From Plasmopara viticola (Eukaryota; Oomycota; Peronosporomycetes; Peronosporales; Peronosporaceae), in assembly GCA_001695595.3 (NCBI GenBank), contig MBPM02000047.1, forward strand, positions 434,001 to 498,000: a DNA stretch of 64,000 nucleotides, read 5' to 3'. The translations under genes were made by a program, and so were the position numbers. A model generated the notes under the pieces. That model was not told where the DNA came from, did not search any database, and was given only the letters and a program-made list of their open reading frames with translations. Below, piece after piece: positions 13,061 to 23,878 of the stretch (position 1 is the stretch's first letter; every line of letters starts with the position of its first letter).

Positions 13061-15524
13061 TGTAAAGCTATGCTTCTCATATTTAGATTACCATATTTAG
13101 CATCTTTAGCATCCGGTGCTGCTAATGAAAGTTTTGGATTCCACTTATGAAGGTACTACCAACATCGTCACGTCTGCATTTGTGAAGTTATCAGAGCTTC
13201 CATATCAATCCTAGGCACATACTCGCCGATTTTTTCTTACATGCCTTACCAAAGTCCTGTTGTACGAAATAATGTCTGGCCATTTTCGTCTTACCCACTA
13301 CCCTATTCAAAGCTCGTGTTTCTTTAAGTACGGCATGCCCAAGTCAAACCAAACTTGTCCCTGTTATCGACACAAATTGGCTCTGTAATGGTGTTTAAGA
13401 CACATGTCTATTTTAATCTTTAGGAACACCTGCAACTGTTTCATCGACCAGTCGGACCGATGTTGGCCTCATTTCCGCTGCCATCTTTTATAGCACCAGT
13501 CAGTTGCTTGCCGATGTGCTTAATGTGCGACACGCCGATTTAGATGTAGTAGTAGCGCCCTCAAATCTTGTATAAGTAGCTCACCACTGCTGCGTTTTCC
13601 GCCAAAAGCCTTCAAGCTTTTAACGGCTAAATGTCCCTGGTGTGTAATAATCAGACATCGATCATGTTGACTTAGGTTTCCCTCAGAAGCTCTTCGGTAA
13701 TCGGCGTTCTTCTGCTTTGAAAAAATGATTTTACTAGCGACCTTTTATAGCTCTTGGGCAAGACAGAGGTCCACCCCGTTGGCTCCTTTGGAGATTGACA
13801 CGTATCATATTACTGGAGTGGAAGCAGCGAGAGCTACTTTGCTCGACAACACTTAAGTCTACTCACTATGATTTTTTTATAAAACGGGGAGGGGCTCCCC
13901 AGCGCAATCTGGAGAAAACTTATATCGTTAGGTGCAATCATTTTAGAAAGCACTCTACATCACTTTAAATATTGCTGCGTCCTGAACTTTATGGAGCCAA
14001 GCTTAAGATTAGGTTGTCCATGAATTTAACCACCTTGACTTGCTTCTGAAGTGGCACCCTAGAAACGTCAAATTCCACGAACGTTTTCGTGGAGCCTGAG
14101 ACTTTCTGGTTGGTAATAATGGGCGCAGGAAAAACTCAAAGCCTGCCGATCAAATATTCTCGAAAACAACCTTATGTGCTTTTTGAGCACAAACTCTTTC
14201 GATGATGCTGATAGCCCAGCTTTTGGCACGGCATTCCAGTAAAGAAGTATGAATACTTTGCCGCCTATTTAGGCCCATAGAAGCCAACAAGTCAATCGAG
14301 CAGTGTGGACTGCTTGTCGGATGGATGTGTAAATCTGGATTTTTTTTCTGCCCGCGTGGGCGCAAGACTGGTTACAATTGCTTCCAGGTTTGACGGGTTC
14401 ACTCAGCCCCTTGTAAAGAGAAGGTGCGCAGAAAAATATACGGCGCCCAATAAGTTGCAGCTCAAAGGGTACTATATGCACGCAATAGCTACGATTCTTT
14501 ACATACACTATGCTTTTAGGAGCTATATATCTACCTCCGGTACAAACACCGAAAGAAAGACCAAGATTCAACGACGGGAAGCCAGCTTCTGTACCAATTT
14601 TATCAACTATCTTGTGCAGTTCATTGCCACTGATGGTCCACACAATTACCACACGTATAGTCAAAAAGGTGATGCGGATAACAGCGTCAACGTCTTCGAT
14701 GTCGCGTGGATATTCCACATGTGCACTTTTTTATAGACGCAATATAACTGCCCGTTAAGACCTTCGATCTGCTACATACGTCTGAACACTATAGAACCTT
14801 AGTTCAGCCAAAGATGTCCCAACTTAAGCGCAAGATTCGTGAGCCGACAACTTTAAATATGGAGGATTTAAGTGAATTCAATGCACCGGTACGCTCAATG
14901 CGAGTTTTGGTTGGGTGAAAATGGCGTATGCTTCGACGTTTATTAGTTAAATGGAAATTATTGCAAGACAAAAGCAATAATTGGCCCGGAAACGAAGACG
15001 CTGATGCAGTTGTTTGGCGGTATAAATTATTGATTGCTGAATTTCTTAAAGCATGAAAATTGGACAAGTCGAACAGCTGCACTAGTCCAACATTTTGCGA
15101 TGAATTTGGAATAACTGCGAAAAGTTATGCAACAAAGATTCCAAAGCGTGTCCAATGGTTTTCGAACTCTTAGGTTTACTATTAGCAATTGCTGATGACA
15201 AAGCCTATGTCTCGATGTGTATACACTTCCCAGAAATTCTTTCACAATGGCTCATGCGATTCCATTTTTCTTTGCGAGAATTTAGTGTGCTGTCGTACGC
15301 TCGTCAACTCTCTAGTTCCCTACCGTCACTGTCCTGAGGAATGCCTGCCTCAGCCGCAGCAACTGAGAATATCATTTACTTCTATCAGTGTGAGTCTCAC
15401 TGCAACACTCGTCAGCCTATCCCTTACAGTATCATGAACTTCAAATACTGCGTCAATAACTTTATTGTCACAATCATTTTTACTCCTTCATCGTTCTCCT
15501 TCACCCTTGCAGCCATATCAATTA

Positions 15525-16502
15525 CTATGCATCATCTGTAAACCATTTCGTATGCGTAAGAGCTCCAGCAGCGTGTGGAAGCTTTGGTGCAGTGTGATTC
15601 GAAGATTCTTCTATCATTTCCACATCCCCTGCATCCTTGTCAAGACACAACCACCTTGTCTTCGACCCAAAGCTCTGATCCCTCGACAATATAACACCAG
15701 GCTCGATCAACTTTGCTTCCATCTGCGATTCAATTTGCCCTTCGTTATTCCTCGCTGCTGTAGGCTTCATCTCTCTCATGTATTGTTTGTGAGCGTGATA
15801 CCACTGCCTTTTCTCAGCCATCGACAAATTTTCAAATTCATTTGGCTTCAGCGATATATATGCCGGCAAGTCTTGTACCAGAGGCGTCTTGACTGCCACG
15901 GACGGTCTAAAAACGACAATTGAATCACCCTGTGACGTGTTAATATCCGTGGACGTAGAATTTGCTGCGACTGCCACATAATGGCGGTAAACTCGGTCCA
16001 TCGCTCGATGACGCTTTCCTGCTCCTTTGGACACAGTGCTTAGTTCTCTACCAATTGCTGCGTCTCCGTAAACTTGCAATCCTCTCAATTTACCTACAAC
16101 ATCCCCCATTCCATCTCCATCACTACTACAATTGTCAATGTCCAAACCCTCCTCTTGATTGATATCGTCCAGCTCAATGAACCTTGCAGCGCCTACCGTC
16201 TTGGCTTTCGCTGGACGCAACTCCCTTCTGCTTCTTCCTTGAAAGCCATCAGCCGCTTGACTGTTGGTGCCTTGCAAACAAAGATCGTCCAACTGCTCCG
16301 CCAATGTTCGTTGCCTCTTTATGGACGCCGGTCCGCATCGCAACGATGAGCAGAATGTCGACGTCCGCGGAGGCCTGGATCCTACACGGTGATGTTGAAA
16401 GTAGTTGTACGAGTTTTGCCGCATAGTACATGAATCTAACTCTTCAATCTCTAGAGCATTTGGTTCCTCACGTCGTCGGCGGACTCCCTGAGCGTGTGGC
16501 AT
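15525..16502 (-). CDS. Orphan protein of 325 residues, single exon
   Basis: This is the only long open frame in a 15-kb desert. I do not recognise a family. The N-terminal half is basic and low in order (RRRREE near residue 9, SIKRQR near 60) and could carry nuclear localisation signals. An acidic patch follows (FIELDDINQEEGLDIDN, about 109-125). The C-terminal third is more ordered, with ENLSMAEKRQWYHAHKQYM at about 229-247. There is no signal peptide or membrane segment. Antisense frames in the same region are shorter and look like shadows. The length and the clear ATG near a normal terminator argue for a real gene. It could instead be a lineage-specific or transposon-derived protein. Confidence 0.55.
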   Translation of the reverse strand: MPHAQGVRRRREEPNALEIEELDSCTMRQNSYNYFQHHRVGSRPPRTSTFCSSLRCGPASIKRQRTLAEQLDDLCLQGTNSQAADGFQGRSRRELRPAKAKTVGAARFIELDDINQEEGLDIDNCSSDGDGMGDVVGKLRGLQVYGDAAIGRELSTVSKGAGKRHRAMDRVYRHYVAVAANSTSTDINTSQGDSIVVFRPSVAVKTPLVQDLPAYISLKPNEFENLSMAEKRQWYHAHKQYMREMKPTAARNNEGQIESQMEAKLIEPGVILSRDQSFGSKTRWLCLDKDAGDVEMIEESSNHTAPKLPHAAGALTHTKWFTDDA

Positions 16503-19500
16503 TAATGAGATTTAGCTAGTCTATAAAAGTTGAAATTTGACAATGAGCCCAAAAAACAAAGACAAAAGTTAGCTTTATTCTTCAGACTTATTGCTAAAAA
16601 TTTTAGTTGAGTGAGGCCACAGCCTCTCTCTTCCATTGAGACACCTTCATTAACCAGCAGCTTAACCAACATATAAAATCGAAGTCTCACAAGTTTAAGT
16701 AGCACTCAGGAGGCTTATCCCACAGCAATTGCGACATTTATACGGTTGCTGGAGCTGAAGCATATCAGCATGGACTTTTATGCTATGTAAAACAAGACCT
16801 TTATCTTTTGAATCAAGGAAGTACTTAGGTGTCCTTAATCACGAATAATGAGGAGCTCAAGGTGCCCACACCTTCTTGCCTGAGAAGCAGGGTCACAAGC
16901 TCGCCTATCAGCTTTGCTCTGTCCCGGGTCCAGGGTAAAAATATCATGAGAAATTATATATATCGACAGATTTTGAGCTCCACCTGCGATCACATTTTCT
17001 TACCAGCAAGCAAGCAAGGCGCAAGCTTCATAAATACGCTCATAAGTTGGGACATTTGCAGCTTTTATTACTAATTCGCCACTTCCTAAACAAGACACGA
17101 AGACTAAGACCATGGACTGAACGATGGAAAAGGCAATCGGAGCTGATTGTTAAGCTAAGTACAGTTGATGGAGGAATGCTTCATCGGAAAGCGCTTAATG
17201 AGAACGTCCCTGTCCTACTGGATCCAATAGATTATGTCCGTAGACCCACTAGCTTGGGTTTAGTCGCTATAAACTTAATTTTGAATAAAACAGCATTCGC
17301 TAAATTTGCTACGGTAAGCAAGGACACATGGTGCGTGCAATTTATTGAAAGGGGCCTACGAAATGGAGTGTTGTCTCTTTGATGGCTGTAAAGAGTCGCC
17401 GGCAAAAACCGATTCCTCAGATTCGAGAACTTTCTGGTCACTAGATACATTTTGGGGAGGGTGTGTGGCCAATGCATTTTTCTAAAAATCTTGACAGGGC
17501 TCGAACGAAGAATAGCAGCGCTTGACAGTCAAAAGCCCATGCAAGTGTAAGAAAGAATTAAAATCTTGGTCAATATTGGGCGTCGCGAAAACTTCCAAAA
17601 TAGTGTATAAATTTAATTGAAAAGAAAGCAGAAATAAGTCAATTTCGGTTTGACTGGCTAATATAACGCTTTTAGGATTTGAATAGACCTGATCGTGAAT
17701 TCAAGAATTTCGGCAGCTTCGAGTTTTACAAGCATGACTTAAACTTGGATTGATACTAACAAGTCTTAGATCGATTATCGGGCAAGGCCATAAGTATCAG
17801 CCGCGCACCCCGTACAACAGAGCTTTGGTGAGTCATGTACACGCCACTTTGTAGCGCGCATGGATCGCTTGTATTGAAGCTTAAGACTTCTTGCGGCTAT
17901 GATCAAGGAAGGAGACATTCATGAAATTTTCTCGAATGTAGACGTAATGACGTCCAGCCGGCCTTACTTATTGTAGCCGATTCCCGCTAGCGTTACTAGG
18001 CATTAAAGACACTATAGATAGCGATCAAGCTGCGTGTAACATATAGATATCATAGTGCCATTGGTGGCAGGTACAAAAGCCGCAAGTGGGTTGGAAAAGG
18101 CTTGAAAGACACATTAATATTGTAAAGCCACAGATGGGTGGCGAATTCTCATCACCACAAGCGGGTGGTGTAGCTCTACTAGAAGAGAGTGAGGATGCTA
18201 TACTAAATTGGCACCAACAACTCTGCGAAAATTGACTTTATTTTCCGAGATAATATTAAAATCGGCCCCCGAGTCACGACAAATGAACTTCAGTCAGAGG
18301 CACTGCCGAGGATGGCAGACTTTCTGAACCACAAAGGGCTCAATATCAATGAATTTGATTGTATTAAAAGCCATTTTAGTTTTCACAGAAAAGAAAATTG
18401 TCTCAAGGATATCAATGCGTTTCCTACTTTGGATGAGAACGTCTTTTGTTAGTTTTGTAAACAGTGTACATCGCGTCTTATCAAAGATACCCTGAAAACA
18501 AAAAAATGGTAAAAGTTCTAATAAAAAATTCTCACTAGAGATCCGCCACCGAAATTTCCACCGTATAAAGTGGGAATGTTAATCTTGTGCCACTGAATTA
18601 CAAAGCAGTGGCCGCATTTATGAAATAGTGTGAGGTCATCAATGCCTTCTACCCCAGACAGGCAAAGCAAGGCATGGTGCGGGGGTCAAAACTTTTGCAC
18701 TCGTCACCGACATTTTGTGCTCTAAAAGCCAAGAAGAAAGCAGCAATTGGCTTACGCTTGTCATATACTAAAAATCGCAGAGATAACTGCGTAAGCATCT
18801 GTTTAAGAAATAAGATACTCCTAATTAATATCTTCAGGTGTAAAGTGCACTAAATTTGGTCAATGGATCTTTCAAATCCAGTAAAACCCTTAAGACGAGA
18901 AGTGCACCTAGCCATAAGCTATGGAAGTAATCATGAAGCTGCAAGCACTACGTAGTCATTTTCATCAGCATGCGGCGACAATTCTGACTTTTGGCCAAAA
19001 ATACCTTAACGACATACGCGTTCATAGCTGATTGTTTGCCTATGACGGCTATCCAGGCTACATAACAAGAATGTTTGAGGTTACGTTCGTGGCCTTTACA
19101 CCCACAAATGTGTTTGTAGGGAAACTGGAAGGTGTCTTAGCTTTGCCCAGGCCATGCTCTTAAAAGGAAAAAAAAGATTAGACCTTGCCTATAATTTGCG
19201 TAGAAATAACCTTTTTCCCTACTTACTATCTCTGCCCAAAGGAAGAGAATTGTGTAAAAGGTGGCTGCTTAACACCGGAATTGTTCAAAGCATTTGTAGA
19301 CCTACATCTAGCCGGCATCATGGAATAGCCCGCAGCAGGCAGTTCGATATAAGCTGTAGTTCGGGTAGACAATAAATCAAGTGTGGGTGTACAATTGACT
19401 ACAAGTGCTATTGGATGCAACGGGATTGCAAACAACGTGGTGGAGGCGTACAATGAGATTAATGATTTTATAGAGAACAACTGTTCTTTCATTCCGGGCT

Positions 19501-20528
19501 TTAGGGATTGAAGTGTGCTAAAGGATATACGTTTATTGAAAATTCTATTCGTGCGTTTCTTGCTTTACATAAGCGACTGATTCTACTATCACAATTAAGA
19601 CGGAGAATTTACCGCTTTATAGGTAAGTATCTTTCGGAGCACGATAAAATGCAAACCGATGCGGTACCCGTCGTACCCTTGAAGTACAAAAGTACAGAGC
19701 TTCGATGATAGGGAGACAATTTTTAATTCCAGAAGCCTAAGATCAAGTATTAGTCCGTTACAAGTGATTTGATCTTTTCCGGAAACTTTGCGAGGAAACA
19801 GGCAGACAATCTGCCCGGGTAGGCGTAGGATTGCTTAAGAGTGCTATTTGATGTGACGGGATCACAAAGCACTTTGCACAGAGGATATTTGACGATCTTT
19901 CAGTGTCATTATTCCGGTTTCACGGATTAAATGTGTGCACTACAACGCCCTATCTGCTTTAAGCAAATTTAACTGATTCTCTGCTTTTAATCTGGCAAAG
20001 GTTTAAATTTGCTCACACGATTTGGGCAGAGATTTAGAATTAGTATCCCTTCTGCCTCTAATTCGGACATTTTTCACTCTCACGATTGAAACAAGGTCTT
20101 TGTTCGTGTTCACTTTTCAAATGACCTTGTGCACCAAGCCGTCAGTCTCTTGAGGCTCCATTCAACATCGATTACAAATTTGGCTTTGTGTGGTGCCAAA
20201 AGAGACTTCAAGCACCTAGAAAAGATAGAGTGAAGAGGACGCTGAATATCTAGTCGTAGAAATAAGTAAGATTCTGCTCAAAGGAAGAAGGATCGTAATT
20301 TCTTAACACGTTACCTTGTTCTGATTATTGCCTTGCCTTCTTTTGAATCACTACATGGGCGCACTGTTCCTTCGCACTATAAGTTTGCCTTCATTTTTTT
20401 GCTGACTTTACCACACGCAGTAGTCCTAAGAGTCAAGTTTTGGCAGGTAGACAATTTCGTACTTATTATAACCAAAAGCGACACATGCATCGTAACGACC
20501 TTAGTTTGCATTCAAGTCCACTAGTACC
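16503..20528. other. 4-kb gene desert
   Basis: No complete gene is seen. A short coding-like run lies near 19,400-19,505 (plus), including NNVVEAYNEINDFIENN, but it has no neighbouring domain and no start. The GATGTGACGGGATCAC sequence near 19,853 resembles the one near 6,474. The last 300 bp before the XPG start codon should contain its promoter; I recognise no defined element there. Confidence 0.45.
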
Positions 20529-23500
20529 ATGGGCGTGCAGAATCTCTGGGTGTTGCTGGCGCCAGTAGGACGGCAGATCGAAATCGAGTCTCTAGCGGGT
20601 CAGGTGCTGGCAGTAGATGCCAGTATATGGCTCACCCAATTTGTAAAGGCAATGCGCGACGACGAGGGTAACATGATCCGCAACGCGCATCTCATGGGTA
20701 CATTGCACCGAGTAGCTAAACTGCTTTACTATGGGATCCGCCCTGTCTTCGTTTTCGATGGTCAAACACCTGAAATCAAAAAGCGAACGACTGCTAGACG
20801 CAAAAAGAGACAAGAGCAGCAAAGTGCCAATTTCCGCCACACCGCGCAGCGCATTTTACTCAATAAATTAAAACAAGCTAGACAGGAGATGAAAAAGCGA
20901 GGAGGGGCACCAGCTCTTGCGGTCGCTCCAGGCTTTACGCTACCAAAAGATTCAAGTGCAACGAATGGGAAGGAGAAAACTAAAACGGCACAACCTGAAG
21001 CTAAAACTGTAGAACAAGAAAGTATTGAAAAAGGTGAAGCCGATGACATTGAGAAGAATAGCACGCAGACAGGTTGGGAAACAGCCGATAAGGACGAGGA
21101 ACAGCTTACAATCGATGACATTGAGATGGATTCATTAAGTCTGTCCAAGATTGATCTCCACGCCGTGTTTTCTCTGCCACCTCACTTACAGAAAGACATG
21201 ATTCACAAGATCCAGCGTGATCGACGTCAAAATGTGAGAAACCAATTCATTCCGCTAGCCGGTAATCCGGAAAAGTACTCGCACACCCAACTTTCAGCCT
21301 TTTTAAAAACAAGTGCATTAAATCGACGCATTGAAGCAGCGAAAAGACAGAAACGCGAAGAAGAGATAAATCACGAGGGTGGGGTAGGCCAAGGACATCG
21401 CATTGATTCGAATTGCGATCGATTTTACATTTACGAAAACAATGCAAAGCGAAAGGTCGAAAAAGATGAGGACCGCGATGACGTGATGGCAGAAACTGAA
21501 CAAGCCTCTGCTATTGAGGCTATGCAGCCTAATCAAAAAAGTGATAAAGTCTTTGAGTCGATAGAGAAACCACCATTGATTGAGCTTCCTACTGCGAAAG
21601 ATTGGTCGTCTCCAAAAGCCAGTGCAGCGGACATTGCTACAGCATGGGTTGCACGGCATCAGGTTCGTGTCAAACAAGAGCCCGTGCTCGAGATTGAGAA
21701 ATTGAGGCAAGCGCGAATCAAAGCTGACAAACAAATATTTCCTATTGAGCCTTTCGAATCTTCTGACACCAAGCTGCTTCCTCAACACGATCTTTGTGTT
21801 TCGACAAAGCTTAGAGACTTAATTGATCCGAAAGCGATGGTACACTCGCAAAAGGTGCTTCCAGCATCTGAGCTCACATCTGCTCCTGTCGTTTCGGATG
21901 GTGATGAAAGTGATGATGTTCAATGGGAAGAGGTGGCAGCACCGACGACAGAGCAACCTTTGATTAATTCGTTACAGTCTGGAAGTGTCGAGCAAAAAGT
22001 GCCAGGTCAATTTTCAAAGGCTGAGGTAACGACTAGCAATTCTCCAGACCTAAGCACGAAAAGCTTGAACCACGCGAATGTTCAAAATTCTGGAAGCGAT
22101 GAAGAGGTGGAATGGGAAAATGTACCAAGAGCGTCGGTTGATGGTGCCGCTACTTCTACGTCTGGACTCGAAAAATCTGTCTATAAAGAAAAGTGTGATT
22201 CGTCAAACCCCCTTGTGAATACTCCAGATGAAAAATTACTTAATCTACAGGACAAAGAAGAGAATGAGCTGTTTTTGACGCTGAAAAGTGAGATGGAAGA
22301 CGGAAAGGCCCACGAAGATCTTCACCTACTGAAAGCTGACGCGTTGCAATCTGCTATGGTAACTGCTTCGAATTTAACGCAATGGGCTGCAGGAGCGGTG
22401 CGCCGTGCACTGCAAGCACATTCTTTACAACAGAGCGGAAATGTTGAAAGGGATGCAAGCCGAAACCAGTTGGCAGATGATCGACTCGATTTCCAATGTC
22501 AACCCACAGAGGGAACAGCGAAGGCTCCACTTAAAATCTTGGATGAGGAAGACGGGCCCAAGCTGGATAGTACTGAAAGAAAGACGAGTGCTGAAGCGAG
22601 TGTTGTCAAAGACGAGAGCGATGACACACAGAATGACGATGTTGCACAGGGTGAAATGGTGGATAGCTATGAACAGTTGCAAGCCGCACTGGCCGCTTCA
22701 GTCGAGGGTGTGCGTGAAGAAGAGAATGCTGGAAACTCCCGTGCTCGTTATCTTCAATATGCACAATCGAGTTCGACCCCTCAGTCGAATGATACCAATG
22801 AACCAGAAATGGATGCAAAAGCACTGCAAATGGAGCAACTGGAGCTGAAGAAACTCAGGAATCGACAATTGCGTGACACAGAAGGCGTTACTGACGATAT
22901 GGTCGCTGAGGTGATGGCGCTGTTGCGTTTGTTTGGTGTGCCATTTCTCGTAAGTCCAATGGAAGCTGAAGCGCAATGTGCAGCTCTCGAGCAACTTGGC
23001 CTCGTGGATGGCGTCATCACGGACGATAGTGATATCTTCCCGTTTGGGGGCCAGCGAGTTTACAAGAATATTTTTCACCATCAAAAATTTGTGGAAGCCT
23101 TTTCGGCTAGTGACATTGAACGAGAGTTGGGGTTTTCACGAGACCAAATCATCGCTCTAGCGCTGCTTCTCGGTAGCGATTACACGGACGGTGTACGAGG
23201 TATTGGCATTGTTAATGCAACTGAAATTGCAGCGGCTTATCCGGGAATTGAAGGCCTTCGCGACTTTAAACAGTGGGTTTGTGACTTTGATGTAAGTGAA
23301 GAGGCTCAACGCGTAGCTCTGGCTGGTTCGAAGAAGAAAAAGAGAAAAGCGACAAAGAATGAAGTTAAGAATGAAATGGAACAAGACAGTGACGACACTG
23401 AGGAAGAAACGGCGCGCATACGCTTTCAGCGGGCCCACGCAACTGCGCGACGGAAATGGGAGTTGGGTGAGGAATTTCCAAGTAAGCAGGTGGTACAGGC

Positions 23501-23816
23501 GTACATGGCTCCACGAGTTGATCGTTCCGAGGAGCGCTTTTCATGGAGTGCTCCAGACGTGGCTGCGTTACGCAACTATTGCGCCAATGCCTTTGGGTGG
23601 GATCAGCAAAAAAGTGATGGGGTGTTGAAGCCACTCGAGGAAAAGACTCAAGCGGCCCTTGCGAGCGGGGGGCGTCACATCCAAACGCGATTGGATCGAT
23701 TTTTTACGAGCTATAAGGATCAAGTACATTACGCCCAGATTAAAAGTAAACGCTTGCGCTCTGCTGTTCTTCAGGGCAATAAAGACAGCAACAAGAGCAA
23801 GAAATCGCGAAAGTGA
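20529..23816 (+). CDS. ERCC5: XPG/Rad2-type structure-specific endonuclease
   Basis: Single-exon gene of 1,095 residues for the nuclease that makes the 3' incision in nucleotide excision repair. The N nuclease domain starts MGVQNLWVLL; the metal-binding aspartates are at D30 (AVDASIWL) and D77 (VFVFDGQTP). The I domain follows a long acidic spacer: MEAEAQCAALEQLG from residue 811, TDDSDIFPFGG with D833 and D835, then LLGSDYTDGVRGIG with D884 and D887. The spacer of about 700 residues marks this as XPG rather than FEN1 or EXO1. It holds two acidic-tryptophan motifs, DDVQWEEV and EEVEWENV. Near the C terminus QTRLDRFF (1052-1059) fits a PCNA-binding PIP box, followed by a basic tail. The 3' end converges on the next gene with about 60 bp between stops. 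Confidence 0.95.
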   Translation: MGVQNLWVLLAPVGRQIEIESLAGQVLAVDASIWLTQFVKAMRDDEGNMIRNAHLMGTLHRVAKLLYYGIRPVFVFDGQTPEIKKRTTARRKKRQEQQSANFRHTAQRILLNKLKQARQEMKKRGGAPALAVAPGFTLPKDSSATNGKEKTKTAQPEAKTVEQESIEKGEADDIEKNSTQTGWETADKDEEQLTIDDIEMDSLSLSKIDLHAVFSLPPHLQKDMIHKIQRDRRQNVRNQFIPLAGNPEKYSHTQLSAFLKTSALNRRIEAAKRQKREEEINHEGGVGQGHRIDSNCDRFYIYENNAKRKVEKDEDRDDVMAETEQASAIEAMQPNQKSDKVFESIEKPPLIELPTAKDWSSPKASAADIATAWVARHQVRVKQEPVLEIEKLRQARIKADKQIFPIEPFESSDTKLLPQHDLCVSTKLRDLIDPKAMVHSQKVLPASELTSAPVVSDGDESDDVQWEEVAAPTTEQPLINSLQSGSVEQKVPGQFSKAEVTTSNSPDLSTKSLNHANVQNSGSDEEVEWENVPRASVDGAATSTSGLEKSVYKEKCDSSNPLVNTPDEKLLNLQDKEENELFLTLKSEMEDGKAHEDLHLLKADALQSAMVTASNLTQWAAGAVRRALQAHSLQQSGNVERDASRNQLADDRLDFQCQPTEGTAKAPLKILDEEDGPKLDSTERKTSAEASVVKDESDDTQNDDVAQGEMVDSYEQLQAALAASVEGVREEENAGNSRARYLQYAQSSSTPQSNDTNEPEMDAKALQMEQLELKKLRNRQLRDTEGVTDDMVAEVMALLRLFGVPFLVSPMEAEAQCAALEQLGLVDGVITDDSDIFPFGGQRVYKNIFHHQKFVEAFSASDIERELGFSRDQIIALALLLGSDYTDGVRGIGIVNATEIAAAYPGIEGLRDFKQWVCDFDVSEEAQRVALAGSKKKKRKATKNEVKNEMEQDSDDTEEETARIRFQRAHATARRKWELGEEFPSKQVVQAYMAPRVDRSEERFSWSAPDVAALRNYCANAFGWDQQKSDGVLKPLEEKTQAALASGGRHIQTRLDRFFTSYKDQVHYAQIKSKRLRSAVLQGNKDSNKSKKSRK

Positions 23817-23878
23817 AAGCAGAGATCGATAATATATGCAACTATTGTAGCATACGTGTCTGTGTTGAATCGCTAAAT

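Larger units (their letters stand above)
5307..15524. other. 10-kb gene desert, decayed transposon sequence
   Basis: I find no spliceable gene and no RNA gene here. Frames are short and broken on both strands, and composition is AT-richer than in the gene islands. Around 6,474-6,520 there is a sequence starting GATGTGACGGGA that resembles one at about 19,853-19,890 and may be the edge of old LTRs. A block near 12,439-12,490 resembles 32,026-32,080, and one near 12,985-13,040 resembles 31,296-31,350. The overlapping 143- and 149-codon frames at 14,269-14,736 on opposite strands show no recognisable domain and are not called as genes. Confidence 0.5.

Noticed and set aside
14269..14736. Overlapping 149- and 143-codon frames on opposite strands
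   Set aside because: Neither strand shows a recognisable motif or better start context than the other; overlap of long frames on both strands points to chance.
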